The notes below the pieces were generated by a model that worked only from the letters and a program-made list of their open reading frames with translations, did not search any database and had not been told where the DNA came from. Shown here piece by piece: positions 1 to 11,595 of a stretch of 64,000 nucleotides of DNA. Within the stretch, counting starts at the first letter, position 1. Every line of letters begins with the position of its first letter. The DNA is from Liolophura sinensis. Lineage: Eukaryota; Mollusca; Polyplacophora; Chitonida; Chitonidae. The position numbers were made by a program, and so were the translations under genes. The stretch is from assembly GCF_032854445.1 (NCBI RefSeq), contig NC_088301.1:12518281-12582280 (forward strand). The letters run 5' to 3'.

Positions 1-2182
1 CTATTCCTCGTTGTGTTGTGGCGGGATGTGTGAATTTAATGGTAAGTGATAAGTGTGAAATTTTTAACCTCAGACGCAGACGAATAATTAAAATTTCAGA
101 CTCATACAGGGTTTAAATCCCCAGATATCTTTCTCAACACGCGGATAACGATTTTTTCCATACAATATTTATGAAATTGAAGGTCATTCTTGAATATATG
201 TAAAGCTGGGTCCAGACAAACCATGCAGGTCATGTCGACGGCAGACAGCGTTGGTATGGTGACATTAAGTCACAATGACACGCGATGGAATTTCAGGCTT
301 TAAATTATATGTACCCCAAGCGGGCACAGTTTTCAACTGTGTATGTCAACATTTTCACCGGTCACGGTTGATGTAGGGGCAAGAGCAATTCTGTAGTCTT
401 TTTTTCCTTAAAGGACTTCTTTCTTTTCAATACATACAGGCATGCAACATTTCAGCGTGCCACTCCTATTTTCCCGTGTCTGTTGGGGTAATTACAAGTA
501 CGTTTTTACCGCTCATATAGTAAATGTTGTCTGCTAAACTTTGACTTCTGTTTCAAAGGCAAAGAACGCCCCAACGTGAAGTACATATCCGGTTAAAGAC
601 CATTTATGATTGTTCGGGAAAATAGTTTGATTTATTTTCAAACTAATATTTTTTCCACCTAGTAAAATGCATTTAAAACTTTGGATTCTGCTGTGGCATT
701 TTCTGACCATATTGGGACCAGTGATGTCACTTCAGCTTTTTTGTAGCTTAACACATAGAGATTGCGATATTTCATCAGTCAAATGTATTTTCATTTAGAG
801 CTAGACATGCTTTTAAGAAATGAAATATTTCAAGCCAAAAATATTGCTGTTACCTTCTACATCCCATCAGACCACCATAGAATCCTACGTTTTAAATGCC
901 TTTTAGTCGGTTAGAAAAATTCTAAAAAAATAAATCAAACTGACAGTCTTTAATTGCTTGTCATCTGATATATACTTTATTTTAGTGTTTCGTTTGCCTT
1001 TAAGACAGGGACTAAAACGATCTTTTAGTTAATCAGATCAGATAATATATTTAATTTAGGAACGGTTTTTTAGTTTATAAGGCCACATCTCGAGCACTAA
1101 AAGCGTTATTACATTATTTTAAATTCAAATGAATTGAATTGAACATATTTTATTCCGTTATACACGATGGGATTGGGAACAAGTTCTAGAAAACTAAACG
1201 GTTCCTTTCCCTACATAAATACAGTTTGACCGTTTTACTACAGATGCGACAAAAGAGTGACAGAAAGATACCGAAAAAAAACAGAAAAATAACGAATCAA
1301 CATTGTTAATTATGCGAAATGTTGGATACAATATAAACAAAATAGTAAAACGGGATTGAAACTACAAGGGAAGACCGATTACTGGCTTCTAACAATTGCA
1401 TTACTAATTTCATTATATGAGACTTCCCTTTAATAGATTTGGATTCATTACCCTTTAACAGCGTCTCTATAGTCATGCTATGATGGAGGTTATTCAAAAG
1501 GCTAGGCCTGATTGTGTAGTAATATGGACAATGAAAGAAAAAAAGGGAGGCAACAACATAAACCTGTTGTCAATTTTACCCTTTCATGGCGATACTTCAA
1601 GGGGCTGCGGACGTACTAAGTTGTGCTACTATAATATCGTATGTACTATACTATCTAGGAGGGTTAAACATCTTAGATAGTAATTTCCTGAATTTTGCTA
1701 AGGACGAATCATTTCTGCTATTAACATGTAGAGCTTCCCACAGATTAACGTATGAAGATATCAAAGTCAAATATCACGCAAGCGCTGCAAAAACAGCGAT
1801 ATATTCCGCAAATAAGTCAATCAGCGAATGAGACCTTCGCTTTGATGTTGGCATTGTCGCTTTGATGTTGGCGGTCAAAAAAGGGTGATCTCCATCAGTG
1901 AAATTAAATTGGCATTAAAAGTTATGATTTCTTTAGCGATGTTTCTAAAAAAGACTTTGCTGTACATGTATATTTAAAAAAATAAATGTTTGGTTTTTAC
2001 ATATATATGACGGAAGAGGGATTGAAGTTGAGGTTTAAAAGTGCTGATAGAGAGGCGGAGAAACGGACAAGTAACTCCGGCAAAACCATAACCGCTTTGG
2101 TGCAAAAAATAACACAACTTGTTGGTCAGAATGGTGAAGTACTATTGGGTTGTTTGGTTTGAATACCAAGACAAAGAAGTTG
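1..2182. other. No gene recognised
   Basis: This is AT-rich sequence without a long open frame or any recognisable protein similarity. The frames that are open (for example 1480-1831) are short, overlap each other and resemble nothing known to me. A small direct repeat at 1837-1872 is listed separately. I read it as intergenic or intronic DNA. Confidence 0.6.
1837..1872. repeat. Short tandem duplication, 16-base unit
   Basis: The 16-mer TCGCTTTGATGTTGGC occurs at 1837-1852 and again, unchanged, at 1857-1872, separated by four bases. It is a simple local duplication. Confidence 0.75.
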
Positions 2183-2516
2183 CAGATATATCGTCCGTTA
2201 TTGAATGACTCAAGTGTCTGCAGAACTGAATGGCGCCTGTTGGAACGGCCCTTTTGTTAGTGATTGCACGTAGCATCGTGTACTTCGGTGCACTCTCCTG
2301 TCTGTCTACATAACGAATACATTTAATGTTTAATGACGCCGGTTATAATAAAGTCAGTCAAAATTGTGTCCGCAGCGTTGATGATCCTACCTAAGTGCCT
2401 TGTTAAGGTTAGACATGCGCAATGCGGGCAAACTAGGTTCAACATCTGCCTCCATTGTGATTAACTAACGATTTACCTATGAAGCATCTGACATAGCTCT
2501 TTAATTAACGTCTGAA
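2183..2516 (+). repeat. Dispersed repeat, copy 1 (partner at 17815-18176)
   Basis: This segment aligns along its length with 17815-18176 in the same orientation. Shared blocks include a GTCTGCAGA core near 2216, a GTGATTGCACGT block near 2260, and GATTAACTAACGAT near 2459. Divergence and small indels are scattered, so the copies are old. No open frame is common to both. It may be an unclassified transposable element or part of a larger duplication. Both ends are approximate. Confidence 0.65.
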
Positions 2517-2694
2517 ATACACGTGATACCATACCCGAGATCTATGAATTCTTGCCAGCTTAGCTTTCATCAAAACTGATAAGTATTCTTGAATTCACTA
2601 ATCTGGAACTAAGTCGTTTTGAGCATGTTGTCATCAATATGCCAATGTTGTACGCTGCAAAAACCCGTGACGTAGTTTTTCATGAATGATAAAG

Positions 2695-2701
2695 TATAAA
2701 A
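2695..2701 (+). promoter_or_regulatory. TATA-box-like motif
   Basis: TATAAAA is followed by a GC-richer GGCGAGG stretch, as in many animal core promoters. A second copy of the surrounding repeat also has a TATA-like motif (about 33989). About 300 bases downstream, GTAAGTG at 3004 could be a splice donor. No transcript evidence is available, so promoter function is inference only. Confidence 0.3.
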
Positions 2702-2950
2702 GGCGAGGATATGAAGAGAAAAATGAGAACATCAACGACAGTGAGCGCGGTTTGAATACCAAGACGAAGATTCTTTACAGCCCAGTCATATTATAGAGGT
2801 TTTGATCGTTTACACGCCATCGGCGAAAGACAACTATATATTGTAAACTGTGTGGGGAGTTGGTGTGTCATTATTGAACTTCAGCGTAGAGAGTAAAAGC
2901 AGAGCACTGTCGATAGTGTGATAGTTGACGAATCGTCACACGCAACAGGT

Positions 2951-2973
2951 GTAATCCGGTATCTTCGGATTAC
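2951..2973. other. Perfect 8-bp stem-loop
   Basis: GTAATCCG (2951-2958) is exactly complementary to CGGATTAC (2966-2973) around a 7-base loop. It lies inside the TATA-bearing repeat. The arms are not kept perfectly in the other copies, so it may be accidental. Confidence 0.5.
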
Positions 2974-3140
2974 CTCAGTAAGGGGTTTATTCTAACTTTT
3001 CATGTAAGTGCTTAAACTGCAGTAAATTACATATCATACAGAGGCAGGATTAACGTGAATATTGTTGCTTGAAAATATTGACGGCGAGTTTAGCAGATAA
3101 ATGCAGATCTGAAACTGAACGGTATGTCTCCCAATATTTT

Positions 3141-3364
3141 TGATTTGATTGTTGTTTTACGCCGCACTGAAGAATATTTCACTCATACGACGAACAGAAA
3201 ACACGCCCACCCGCAAGTCGCTGACAGTCATTCCCACGTATGGTCAGGGAGGAAGACAGCATGAGTTGGACTTGAGCTCATTGGTGCAATTGCCTACCGC
3301 ATTGGTGGGATCCAGGGTCATTGTGCCGTGCTGGCGTGCTAACTCCATCGGCTAGGGTGGCCCC
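3141..3364 (-). repeat. SINE-I copy, minus strand, degenerate
   Basis: Reading the minus strand, the tRNA-like head (near 3364) is followed by the SINE-I body and ends in the conserved 3' block GGCGTAAAACA near 3160. The plus strand shows TTTTACGCCGCACTGAAG and AATATTTCACTCATACGACG. The middle has many substitutions and a short deletion, so this is an old copy. Confidence 0.8.
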
Positions 3365-5825
3365 TTCCCATTATAATTTGAACCCTTTTTATATACGCTT
3401 GGATATGAACATGACAGTAATTGATAATTGTGTACAACATTTTTTTTAGCCATGATGCATGTTTTCACCTTTTCTGCGCGTTATCGTGTCGTTTCACTAT
3501 GTCATACACGAAAAGATCGAAAGCTGACGTAAACCACTCGTACGTGTTGTAAAACTCGCCACATCTGTACGTCTGCATTTGACATTACGTGTTTTTTCCT
3601 ATCAAATTTCTTGCTATGTCAATGGTGTAATTAGCTGGCGGATAACCTGCTATCTGGTTTTCCATCAAACACCTGGTCCTTTGCTGTGTGTGTTTTGTAT
3701 AACTTCCACTTGAAGCTGTTGAAGTGATATCCCAGCAGTGCATTTATTTATAGGCAAATAAAGCAAAATACAGTAGCAATACGGGAATGAACTTTTCTGA
3801 TTTTCTTTTCAAATCAAGCAAATCGGTAAGAACTTCTTGATACAATAGTAGATTGTCTATCTTAAGAAAATAATCTTCTTATGTACCAATTTAGTTGAAT
3901 TGGTTTTGTTACGAAGCATATTTTGCACTTGGTTGCACGGGTTTCGGATTGTAACTCTGGAGTGTCGGGTTGTTTTTAATCAATTACACGATTTTATGAG
4001 GATAAGCGTTAATCAGTGTTGCAATTGCATAACCCCATCTAACATCAAACATTACAAACAGCACACTAATCAATGTGTCCATCCTGAGAGCACACGATGC
4101 GCTGTAACGGACGTTAAGACTTTTACAGCAAAACAGGAGGCAAGGCTACAGAATTACATTTGACACACGACATTGTATTAATCCTAGAACAGAGCATTTT
4201 TGTTTACATTACTTGTTTTAATTCCCTTAGAATCAAGCTGTTTTATTCATCAATAACCAGTTATAATGAAATAAAATCCACTGTCGTTGCTAAATCTAGC
4301 CATAAATCTGGTATTCTGTGACGCAAAAGTAATATAATTTTCATACTCTTTTGTTGTCGACGGTATCTTTATGATCATACAAAAGGCATAAAAATTTTGA
4401 ATGCGGTTATTTTGATAGATAAATGCCCAAATGTGAAAATAAAGAGGAACAGATGGATACATTGGTTCAGGGTAAATATCTATTTACAGTCATCTCCATG
4501 TTGTCGCCGGTTTGATGAGGCTCTCGAACACATATACGGTTTAATTTATTAGAAAGGCGAAGTGCATTATATACAACTGTAACTGTTACAAGCAATAAGC
4601 CAAAGGTACGTGTAAATCATTATGTCCCCCCACCAAAACAATGAAAAAAAAAGCGGAGGCACTTTTGTTCCTTTCTTTGGATCATTGCACAGTTCTGAAG
4701 AAGTATGTCTTCGTTTCGGTTTCCATTTCGACAGTGCCTGAGTCTTTTACCAAGTCAATGATCGATATATGTCAGCATTGAACGTACAACTGGTCATATC
4801 GCTTAAATGGCAAAAGCATCCATATTCGCTATTCAAATAAAATAATCTCTACTTCCCAAGATTAGGTTAAATCATTGACTTTCTAGTTGGAATCTGACAG
4901 AACTGTTTATGGAGTGGTGAAATGATCCTAGAAATTCAACTGGATTTGCGGTGATCGATTTTTTGCCCAATATCTCTTGTAAAGTATCTGTAAAGCTTCA
5001 TTTGTATAATGCATTTTCATTGTCAATGGCGCATATAATTTTTTTTTGTATGTAACCCACACATGAATATGACATAATAGTTAAAATCTTAGCTATAGGC
5101 TTATCTAGTGTATCTCAGGAGATATTAAAATATGAAAACAAATTCCAATAGATCATCGCATTTTTATTTATATTTTTAAAATGTAGAAATGTGTTGTCAT
5201 TTCTCCCAGATACTTTAAACCCTTGCTAAACTGTAAGGTGTCCTAAACACATTTATACTTACGTTACTGGACAGTGTGGAGTCCAAACGTTATCCTGTAC
5301 AACAGTGTCGTACAACGATCTCTGTATACTAGGGATGTTGCTCAATAGTGCATCAAGTCTATACCCGCCTATGGGGTATATACGATTTCTCCTGTATACT
5401 GTTTTCTCATAGCACGTCTTCTCTGGCCCAACCTCTAAGACATACCAGCGGCCTAATTTTGGACAGCAACTGCGACTCTATGCAATGAAAGGAATACTCG
5501 GAAGCAAACATTCCACAGCAAACATGGCGAGATCCTGAAATAAAATATTAACGCCTCGCGCTCATTTGCGACGTCTTTGGGCCATGGCTCGTTTTCCATT
5601 GCTACCAGACTACTATGCTATCTCACAGTGGGAGCAAAGATTAAAAGAGATGAAAGAGTAAATTTTATGATGGATAAGCCTAACTCTAAGAGCGTCCTAA
5701 ATATAGCGTTTGAGGAACATCTCACAGGACTTCAAGTCGTTGTCCTGAATGGACTCTTTCTGGCTCCATATACTTGACATGCTACTTAAACTTTATGTAA
5801 ACTATTGCTTGAGTTACAATTCAGC
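3365..5825. other. No gene recognised
   Basis: AT-rich sequence with only short unsupported open frames, such as 3900-4163 (+) and 4250-4462 (-). No domain, RNA gene or mobile element could be recognised. Confidence 0.6.
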
Positions 5826-5952
5826 TATGGTCGTGGGTTTGCCCCCGAGCTCTGCCTGATTTCCTCCAACCAGAATGCTGGCCGCTGTCGTATAAGTAAA
5901 ATATTCTTCAGTTCGGGGGAAAGCACCAATCGAATAAATAAATAAATAAATA
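5826..5952 (+). repeat. SINE-I copy, 5'-truncated
   Basis: Only the 3' half is present. It starts at the ATGGTCGTGGGTTTG block, runs through CTGGCCGCTGTCGTATAAGT, and ends in an (AATA)n tail at 5933-5952. Loss of the head with the tail kept is typical of incomplete reverse transcription. Confidence 0.85.
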
Positions 5953-6368
5953 CCAATCAGCTGTGTCTATAAACAGCGATCTTGGTTTCCAGGCCGCCCT
6001 TTGGACAACAGGCATTGCAACACAAGTAAGGGATCTACGTGACAATTTTCTGAAAAATTATGTACACTTGCTTGCGGCTCGTCTCAGTAAAAGCAATCCC
6101 ATGTAAGTGCTCATTGATAGTCTGTGTTCTTCATCAGGCTCGACGCCAAAAGGCATTATTTTGTGCCTCCCGTTATGTCTGTCAAATTCTGTTCTGTGAC
6201 ATAGGAATATTGTGTGTGAGATACTACATCGAACAAATTAACAGTTAAATAAGGCAAAACAGAATATTCTCGTCAGACTTATTTGATATAAGCAGTCAGC
6301 ATTTTATAATTAATATCTTGGGTAAATAAACAACAGTAATATGCCCGGAAGCACTGACTTCCGACTGT
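5953..6368. other. No gene recognised
   Basis: Spacer between the truncated SINE and duplication copy A. The only open frame (6060-6248, +) has no recognisable similarity. Confidence 0.6.
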
Positions 6369-7276
6369 TTCTAGTACTGAACTAAGTCTGTACGGTATTT
6401 CGGTTTCGTTATTTATTCATGTTGCTCTCTATGGTATAGCGTAAACGAAATCAATGATAAATCGATCATTGTGATTTCGAACAATTCCTAAATGTGTGAA
6501 CTTCAATTTATACACATTCCCTTGGTGTGCGCATTGAAGAGCTTCACATCGCTGAGCCTACTGAATAATGTGAAATATCCTCAAAACAACTGATCTCTTT
6601 TGTACATCTTTTGAAAGATGGATATAACGTGTCATCCTTTGTCACCAGCAAATGAAGACAGATCGGGTAAAGTTAAAGTAACACATCATCTTTTCCCTGC
6701 AGATATCAACTTTGTGGTACACGCTAGGGTGCTGTCTGGAAATTTGCTCCCATGATGATCTGTCAAAATCATCCATTTACCAAAAAAAAAGCAGTGACCG
6801 GTAATGTGTTGTCAATTAGTATATGGGAGAGCAGAACTGACTGTGCTTTCCTGGACAACTAAGCAGGCATCTGTGTACTGCTTTAAACGAAGATTCGATG
6901 CTTGCAGCTCTCGCTGGGTGCATCGAACAAACCATTTACTTATATACTAATTTTATAGATTTGCTTTTTAATATATCGCCCCTATATGAAAAAGAGCTTA
7001 CTACATATTTTAACGGCAATAATGTACATGCAGCGTCTTATTACTTATACCATCGCGGTCTGTTGTATAAACCACTGACATTTGGCAAAATTCCATGCCC
7101 AAGGTCAGAATGGAACTTTCACTTTGAGTCACACATTTTTACCAGAACCATGTTACGCTCCAAGTAGTACATTTTCTATCTTAGAATAAAGTGGGAATAC
7201 ATGGACCATGTTACATGTATGGTATTTTCAGTTTATTATGGTTATTCTTTATAAATGAAAGGTACAAAAGGCTAAC

Positions 7277-7490
7277 GGGCCTTCGTGGCTGAGGTGATTA
7301 GCGTGCCAGCGCGGCGCGAGACCCACCAATGCGGTCGCTGTGAGTTCAGGTCTAGCTCATGCTGGACTCCTCTCCGGTCGTACATGGGAAGGCCCGCCAA
7401 CCATCTGCGGATGTTCCTTTGCCTCACAAGGACTTCCTCCCACCATAATGTTTGCCGCCGTGGTGTAAGTGAAATATACCGAATGCACTA
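7277..7490 (+). repeat. SINE-I copy, plus strand
   Basis: It begins GGGCCTTCGTGGCTGAGG (tRNA-like A-box region) and continues through the GCGGTCGCTGTGAGTTCA B-box region. The body and TGTTTGCCGCCGTGGTGT follow. The equivalent site in copy B (12003) also holds a SINE head, so this insertion predates the A/B duplication. The extreme 3' end is replaced by non-SINE sequence. Confidence 0.85.
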
Positions 7491-7500
7491 GTATATGTAT

Positions 7501-7720
7501 GTATTTATTTATTTGATTGGTGTTTTACGCCGTACTGAACAATATTTCACTTATACGACAGCGGACAGCATTATGGTGGGAGGAAACCTGGGAAATACCC
7601 ACGACCCTGCACAGATTGCTGGAAGGCCTTCCCACTTACGGCCGGAGAGGAAGCCAGCATGAGCTGGACTTGAACTCACAGCGACTGCATTGGTGAGAGG
7701 CTCCAGGGTCATTATGACCG
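7501..7720 (-). repeat. SINE-I copy, minus strand
   Basis: The plus strand reads tail first: (TATT)n, TTGATTGGTGTTTTACGCCG, the AATATTTCACTTATACGAC block, the body, then TGAACTCACAGCGACTGCAT of the head region. With the plus-strand copy at 7277 it forms a tail-to-tail inverted pair about 10 bases apart. The head is incomplete after about 7715. Confidence 0.9.
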
Positions 7721-8319
7721 CTTCTCTCTTGTGTGTTACCGGCGTTATTTCTTACTTGTATAATTTCTTACATACCTTTGTTTTTGGGAGCTAGTGTTAA
7801 ACGTTGTTTTGGAAACGGATCTTGCGATTATCGACTTGGAACGCCCTTTACGCCCCTCTATATATATATGTATAATTTCGTCATTCATTATTCTGGAGTT
7901 TAATGTTGTACTTAAGAATTTTTAGTGACATATATAACGGTATATATGATATAAATTATCAGGCTTAATACATCGTTCAAAAAACTATACCAAAATTTTA
8001 GATAAAAAAACCCCAACATTTGCCCATCAACTAAAATCTCTTCATGTCGGCCGCCATATTATCATCAAAAAGAGTTGGAGTGTCTGGTGGGGACATGGAG
8101 TGATGTGTGTGCGTGTGGTGGGGGCATTATTCCAGCCAATATTTATACTAACATTAACTATATTGCGATATTCCGTTGTGACACAGTCAGTCCTTTGACG
8201 ATTACACACATATGTACACTGGTCATGACGAAATGTAAGTATATCAGGCCTGTTTCTCATTAACAGCAGCTGCCGTGCAGAAAACCTCTCACTATAAAAC
8301 ACTTAAAAGAACAAATAAC

Positions 8320-8485
8320 TTGGCCACAGACTGACAGACAAACACATGCAGACATCCAGACACATAACAAACACAGACAGACAACCAGACACACAACAGA
8401 CAAACAAATACAGTTATACAATCAGAAAGACAGTCTAAAATGATAGGCATAGAAACACAAACACATAAAATATCCACCCTCACAC
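8320..8485. repeat. ACAG/ACAC-rich low-complexity tract
   Basis: A degenerate tetranucleotide tract built from ACAG, ACAC and CAGA units on the plus strand. A diverged, partly GTGT-rich counterpart lies at about 13160-13250 in copy B. The open frame across it on the minus strand (8292-8522) is a by-product of base composition. Confidence 0.7.
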
Positions 8486-8622
8486 AGACAAATAAATCTG
8501 TGAGATGATATTCCTTTGGCACAGGTTATAAAATAGAGCAGGTAAGAAACGAAAAGAGAAGCAGTAATACTTTTTTTTAATGGTACGAGGAAACTGTTTT
8601 TGATATACGAGGCACGGAGTAG

Positions 8623-8844
8623 ATGTCAAAGCGTAGTGCCTACACTAGCAACGATGTAAGCTCATTTATACGCAGGTGTATGAGGAGAGATTTCCGAAAG
8701 CTCGGATATTTGATTGCTAATATTAGTGTTCTGCCGGCTACAGCATTTAACAAACTGAGAATGAAAGCCTTTGTAAAGTCGAGTAAGCCGGCTACAGATC
8801 ACACATTATTTCTAAAAACTGAAAAAGAAAGGAAAAACAAATAA
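8623..8844 (+). other. Small ORF (73 aa) whose frame is kept in the duplicate; function unknown
   Basis: The ORF begins MSKR and shares the stretch NKxRMKAFVKSSKPATxHxLFLK (residues about 43-65) with the ORF at 13386-13664 in copy B. The start codon matches and the net indel between the copies is a multiple of three. There is no signal peptide, membrane segment or known domain; it is basic (many K and R). Differences include both silent and replacement changes, so selection is not demonstrated. It could be a real small gene or exon, or a chance frame preserved between related repeats. Coding status is doubtful. Confidence 0.2.
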
Positions 8845-9723
8845 GAAAAAATAATTCACCTCCTTAGGTTACACTTCATCAACATTTTCTTTACGTACTG
8901 TATACGACACCACAATAAGATAAAGTTCTAATAAGAGATAATATTTATTAACAATAATTATCAAACGTGGTTTCCTGTCTTGTGTTTCTCAAAGCTCTCA
9001 TGGTTATATAAGGCAGTTTATTTGGCTAAAATCGATAACAGCACAGAAGGTTTCTATTTGACAAACTCTGACTTGCACCACACCTTCTGCCTTAACAAGT
9101 ATTGCTTGGTTGTGGAAATATAAATAGAAGCCGTTGTTCTTTTCGGCGAGGGTGGTGGAGGTCGGGGTAGGGTAGGGGGAGCGGTTGAGTTGAATTGATA
9201 ATGTTATCATTTATCATATCTCATACATCATTATCGTGAATGACCTTATCGTTATTTCCATATTTGTATGTTGCGAATCCTGTGGTCAGTTGGGTAGCGA
9301 GCGCTTCTAAACTGGCCACTAGCCACAGATACACATTGTGTTGTAAATCATATGTTCACACTGCCGTACAGCCTTCCTGGTAGACTGTTGGTTCATTAAG
9401 TCTCCACAAAACCGAGACTGGAACACTAATAAAGATCAAAGAGTTTTTGGCGAGATTTTCACAAGTGACACGGATGTATGAATTCTGTGCGAAGAAACCG
9501 CAGTTCCAGTCGAAGCTGGGTGGGAGCCAAATCTGCTATACTCTAAAGACAAGCGAGTGTAACTCAATTACCACGCAGTGGAATTGGAAAGTCAAGTCAA
9601 AGTATTCTTCACGTTTAGGCCCCTCAGTGTTTGCTGAGATTATCTTGAAAGACACCTCAGAATAAGTCGTCTTCTTATCGCCACCATCCGGCAAAATAAT
9701 AACAAAATGGCTACTTTAACATG

Positions 9724-10131
9724 ACGAAGAAAAATTAGATAAGCAGCAGGAAGCATAAGTTATTCGTACAACATTTACTAGTGCTATAATCATGAACATC
9801 AGAGAACAGGGCAAAGAAATAACGAAAATTTATTTCCCGCAATCAATTCCCACAAATAAGTTTTGAGTGATGGCGTGAGAAATTCATGTGAGCTTTTCGT
9901 GTTCACTGTCTTGGGCAAATAAATAACATAACCTCACATTGCCGCCCCCTCGCCTTAGCAAATACCTGACCTTTAGTAAGGAATTGTCTTTCCACGGTGA
10001 TCATATCAGTCTAAGAAATCTACGAATGCAGGGAAGTCATCGGATCTGAATTTAGCACGTTTACAACGTCTTGAAGTTTCACACAGTACACCCAAATATT
10101 TCACGCGTATATTGATACAATTGTGGTGAAA
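9724..10131. other. Spacer between duplication copy A and the TTAA element; no gene seen
   Basis: AT-rich sequence with no recognisable gene or repeat. It separates the end of copy A from the hairpin element. Confidence 0.55.
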
Positions 10132-10135
10132 TTAA

Positions 10136-10714
10136 GTGGTGAAAAAAAACATCAAAATGATATTAAAGTCAGATGAAAGAGCGTCAAAATTTATTGGTAA
10201 ATAGGATCTTTAATAATTTTTTGATTTTTTTTTCAAGAGAAAAGGGTATTTGAAAATATTTTTGTATGGTGGGTATTTGGGACCAACTTTTAGGTATTTA
10301 TCGTTGTTGTATAATAATGGTTTAAATAAGGATGTGATGCTTGTCTAATAAATTTATTTGAATGTAAATTTGTTGTTTATATCAAAACATTATCTAAATT
10401 ATAATAATATTTATGAACATAATAAACATATAAATATGATCCAAATTGAGGTTTCATACATTTGTTAGCTGAAAAGAAAAAATTCTACTGCAAATATATT
10501 TATTCAACCCGTGTTACATCCTCATTTATGACATTTTTAAACAAAGACTATAAATACCAAAAGGTGGTCCCAAATACCCACCATATAAAAATTATTTTCA
10601 TGTGTCTATTTCTCCTTAAGGAAAAGTCGGAAAAAATATTGAAGACCACATTTAGGAATAGCTTTTCACACTCTTTCATCTGAACTTCAAGTTATTTTTG
10701 TGTTTCCTTCACCT
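10136..10714. mobile_element. Non-autonomous element with long terminal inverted repeats and TTAA flanks
   Basis: About 165-170 bases at the left end are repeated in inverse complement at the right end. The best-preserved section is TGGTGGGTATTTGGGACCA (about 10267-10285) against its complement near 10566-10585. Outer arms share GATGAAAGAG and GGTGAA. TTAA occurs immediately outside both ends (10132-10135 and 10715-10718), as expected of TTAA target duplication. The centre is very AT-rich and has no transposase. I read it as a MITE or fold-back element; TTAA suggests piggyBac-type mobilisation, but the superfamily is not proven. Confidence 0.7.
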
Positions 10715-11387
10715 TTAATGGTTTGCAAATGCGCGCTACTTGCTGTGACTGATGCCTGGCAATCCCCCTGACCTACGGCCGCATCTGAAATAGCCACAGC
10801 TGGAATCAAGCGAAAGGTCAAGGATAAATCTCCCGCGGCTTTCAAGAATAACATTGTTATGGTTAAAGAAAAAACTGAAACTGTGTTCCTTTTAGCTTTA
10901 TTTCTAATGATGAACTATTAACTCTATGCGGTATTTCGGTTTTGTTATTTCTTTTATATTATTCTGTAGGGAATATAGTGTAAACAAAACCAGTACAAGA
11001 TACATCGATCGTTGGGATTTCGAACGATTCCTAAATGTGTGAACTTCAATTTATACACATTCCCTTGGTGTGCGCATTGAAGAGCTTCACATCGCTGAGC
11101 CTACTGGATAATGCAAAATATCATCAAAACAACTGATCTTTTCTGTACATGATTTGATCGATTTGATGCAACGTATCATCCTTTGTCACCAGCAAATGAA
11201 GACAGATCGGGTAAAGCTAAAGTAACACATCATCTTTTCCCTGCAGATATCAACTTGGTGGTACACGCTAGGGTGCTGTCTGGAAATTTGCTCCCATGAT
11301 GATCTATCAAAATCATCCATTTACCAAAAAAACAGTGACCGGTAATGTGTTGTCAATTAGTATATGGGAGAGCAGAACTGACTGTGC

Positions 11388-11595
11388 TTTCCTGGACAAC
11401 TAAGCAGACATCTGTGTACAGCTTTAAACGAAGATTCTATGCTTGCTTTTGTTGTCGGGTGCATACAACAAATCATTTACTTATTTATTTATTTCCTGGA
11501 CAACTAAGCAGACATCTATGTACAGCTTTAAACGTAGATTCTATGCTTGATTTTGTTGTCAGGTGCATACAACAAATCATTTACTTATTTATTAA
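11388..11595 (+). repeat. 104-base tandem duplication
   Basis: The unit starting TTTCCTGGACAACTAAGCAG at 11388 is repeated at 11492 with a few substitutions. Copy A has one unit (about 6850-6955), so the tandem step happened in copy B after the larger duplication. It produces the 126-residue open frame at 11345-11725, which I do not regard as a gene. Confidence 0.9.

Larger units (their letters stand above)
2690..3110 (+). repeat. Dispersed TATA-bearing repeat, copy 1 (partners near 33985 and 60420)
   Basis: The segment starts with a TATAAAA motif at 2695. It includes a perfect 8-bp stem-loop at 2951-2973 and ends in a block (about 2990-3025) with CATGTAAGTGCTTAAA. The segment at 33985-34310 has the same order: a TATA-like motif, an AGAGCAGAG block, a GTCACACG block, then TTTTAACTGTTCATGTAA. 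A weaker third copy lies at 60420-60700. The family is not identified; it could be an LTR, a non-autonomous element or a duplicated 5' leader. Confidence 0.5.
6369..9723 (+). repeat. Segmental duplication, copy A (partner 10902-15434)
   Basis: This block aligns in the same orientation and order with 10902-15434. Conserved anchors in A are about 6495-6800, 6825-7060, the SINE head at 7277, the block 8460-8840 and the block 9265-9723. Copy B carries an extra 1.0-kb solo LTR and a 104-base tandem duplication. Copy A carries an additional minus-strand SINE at 7501. Divergence is uneven: about 6640-6790 is nearly identical to B, while 7740-8040 cannot be aligned by eye. The block holds no clearly coding gene. 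Confidence 0.85.
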
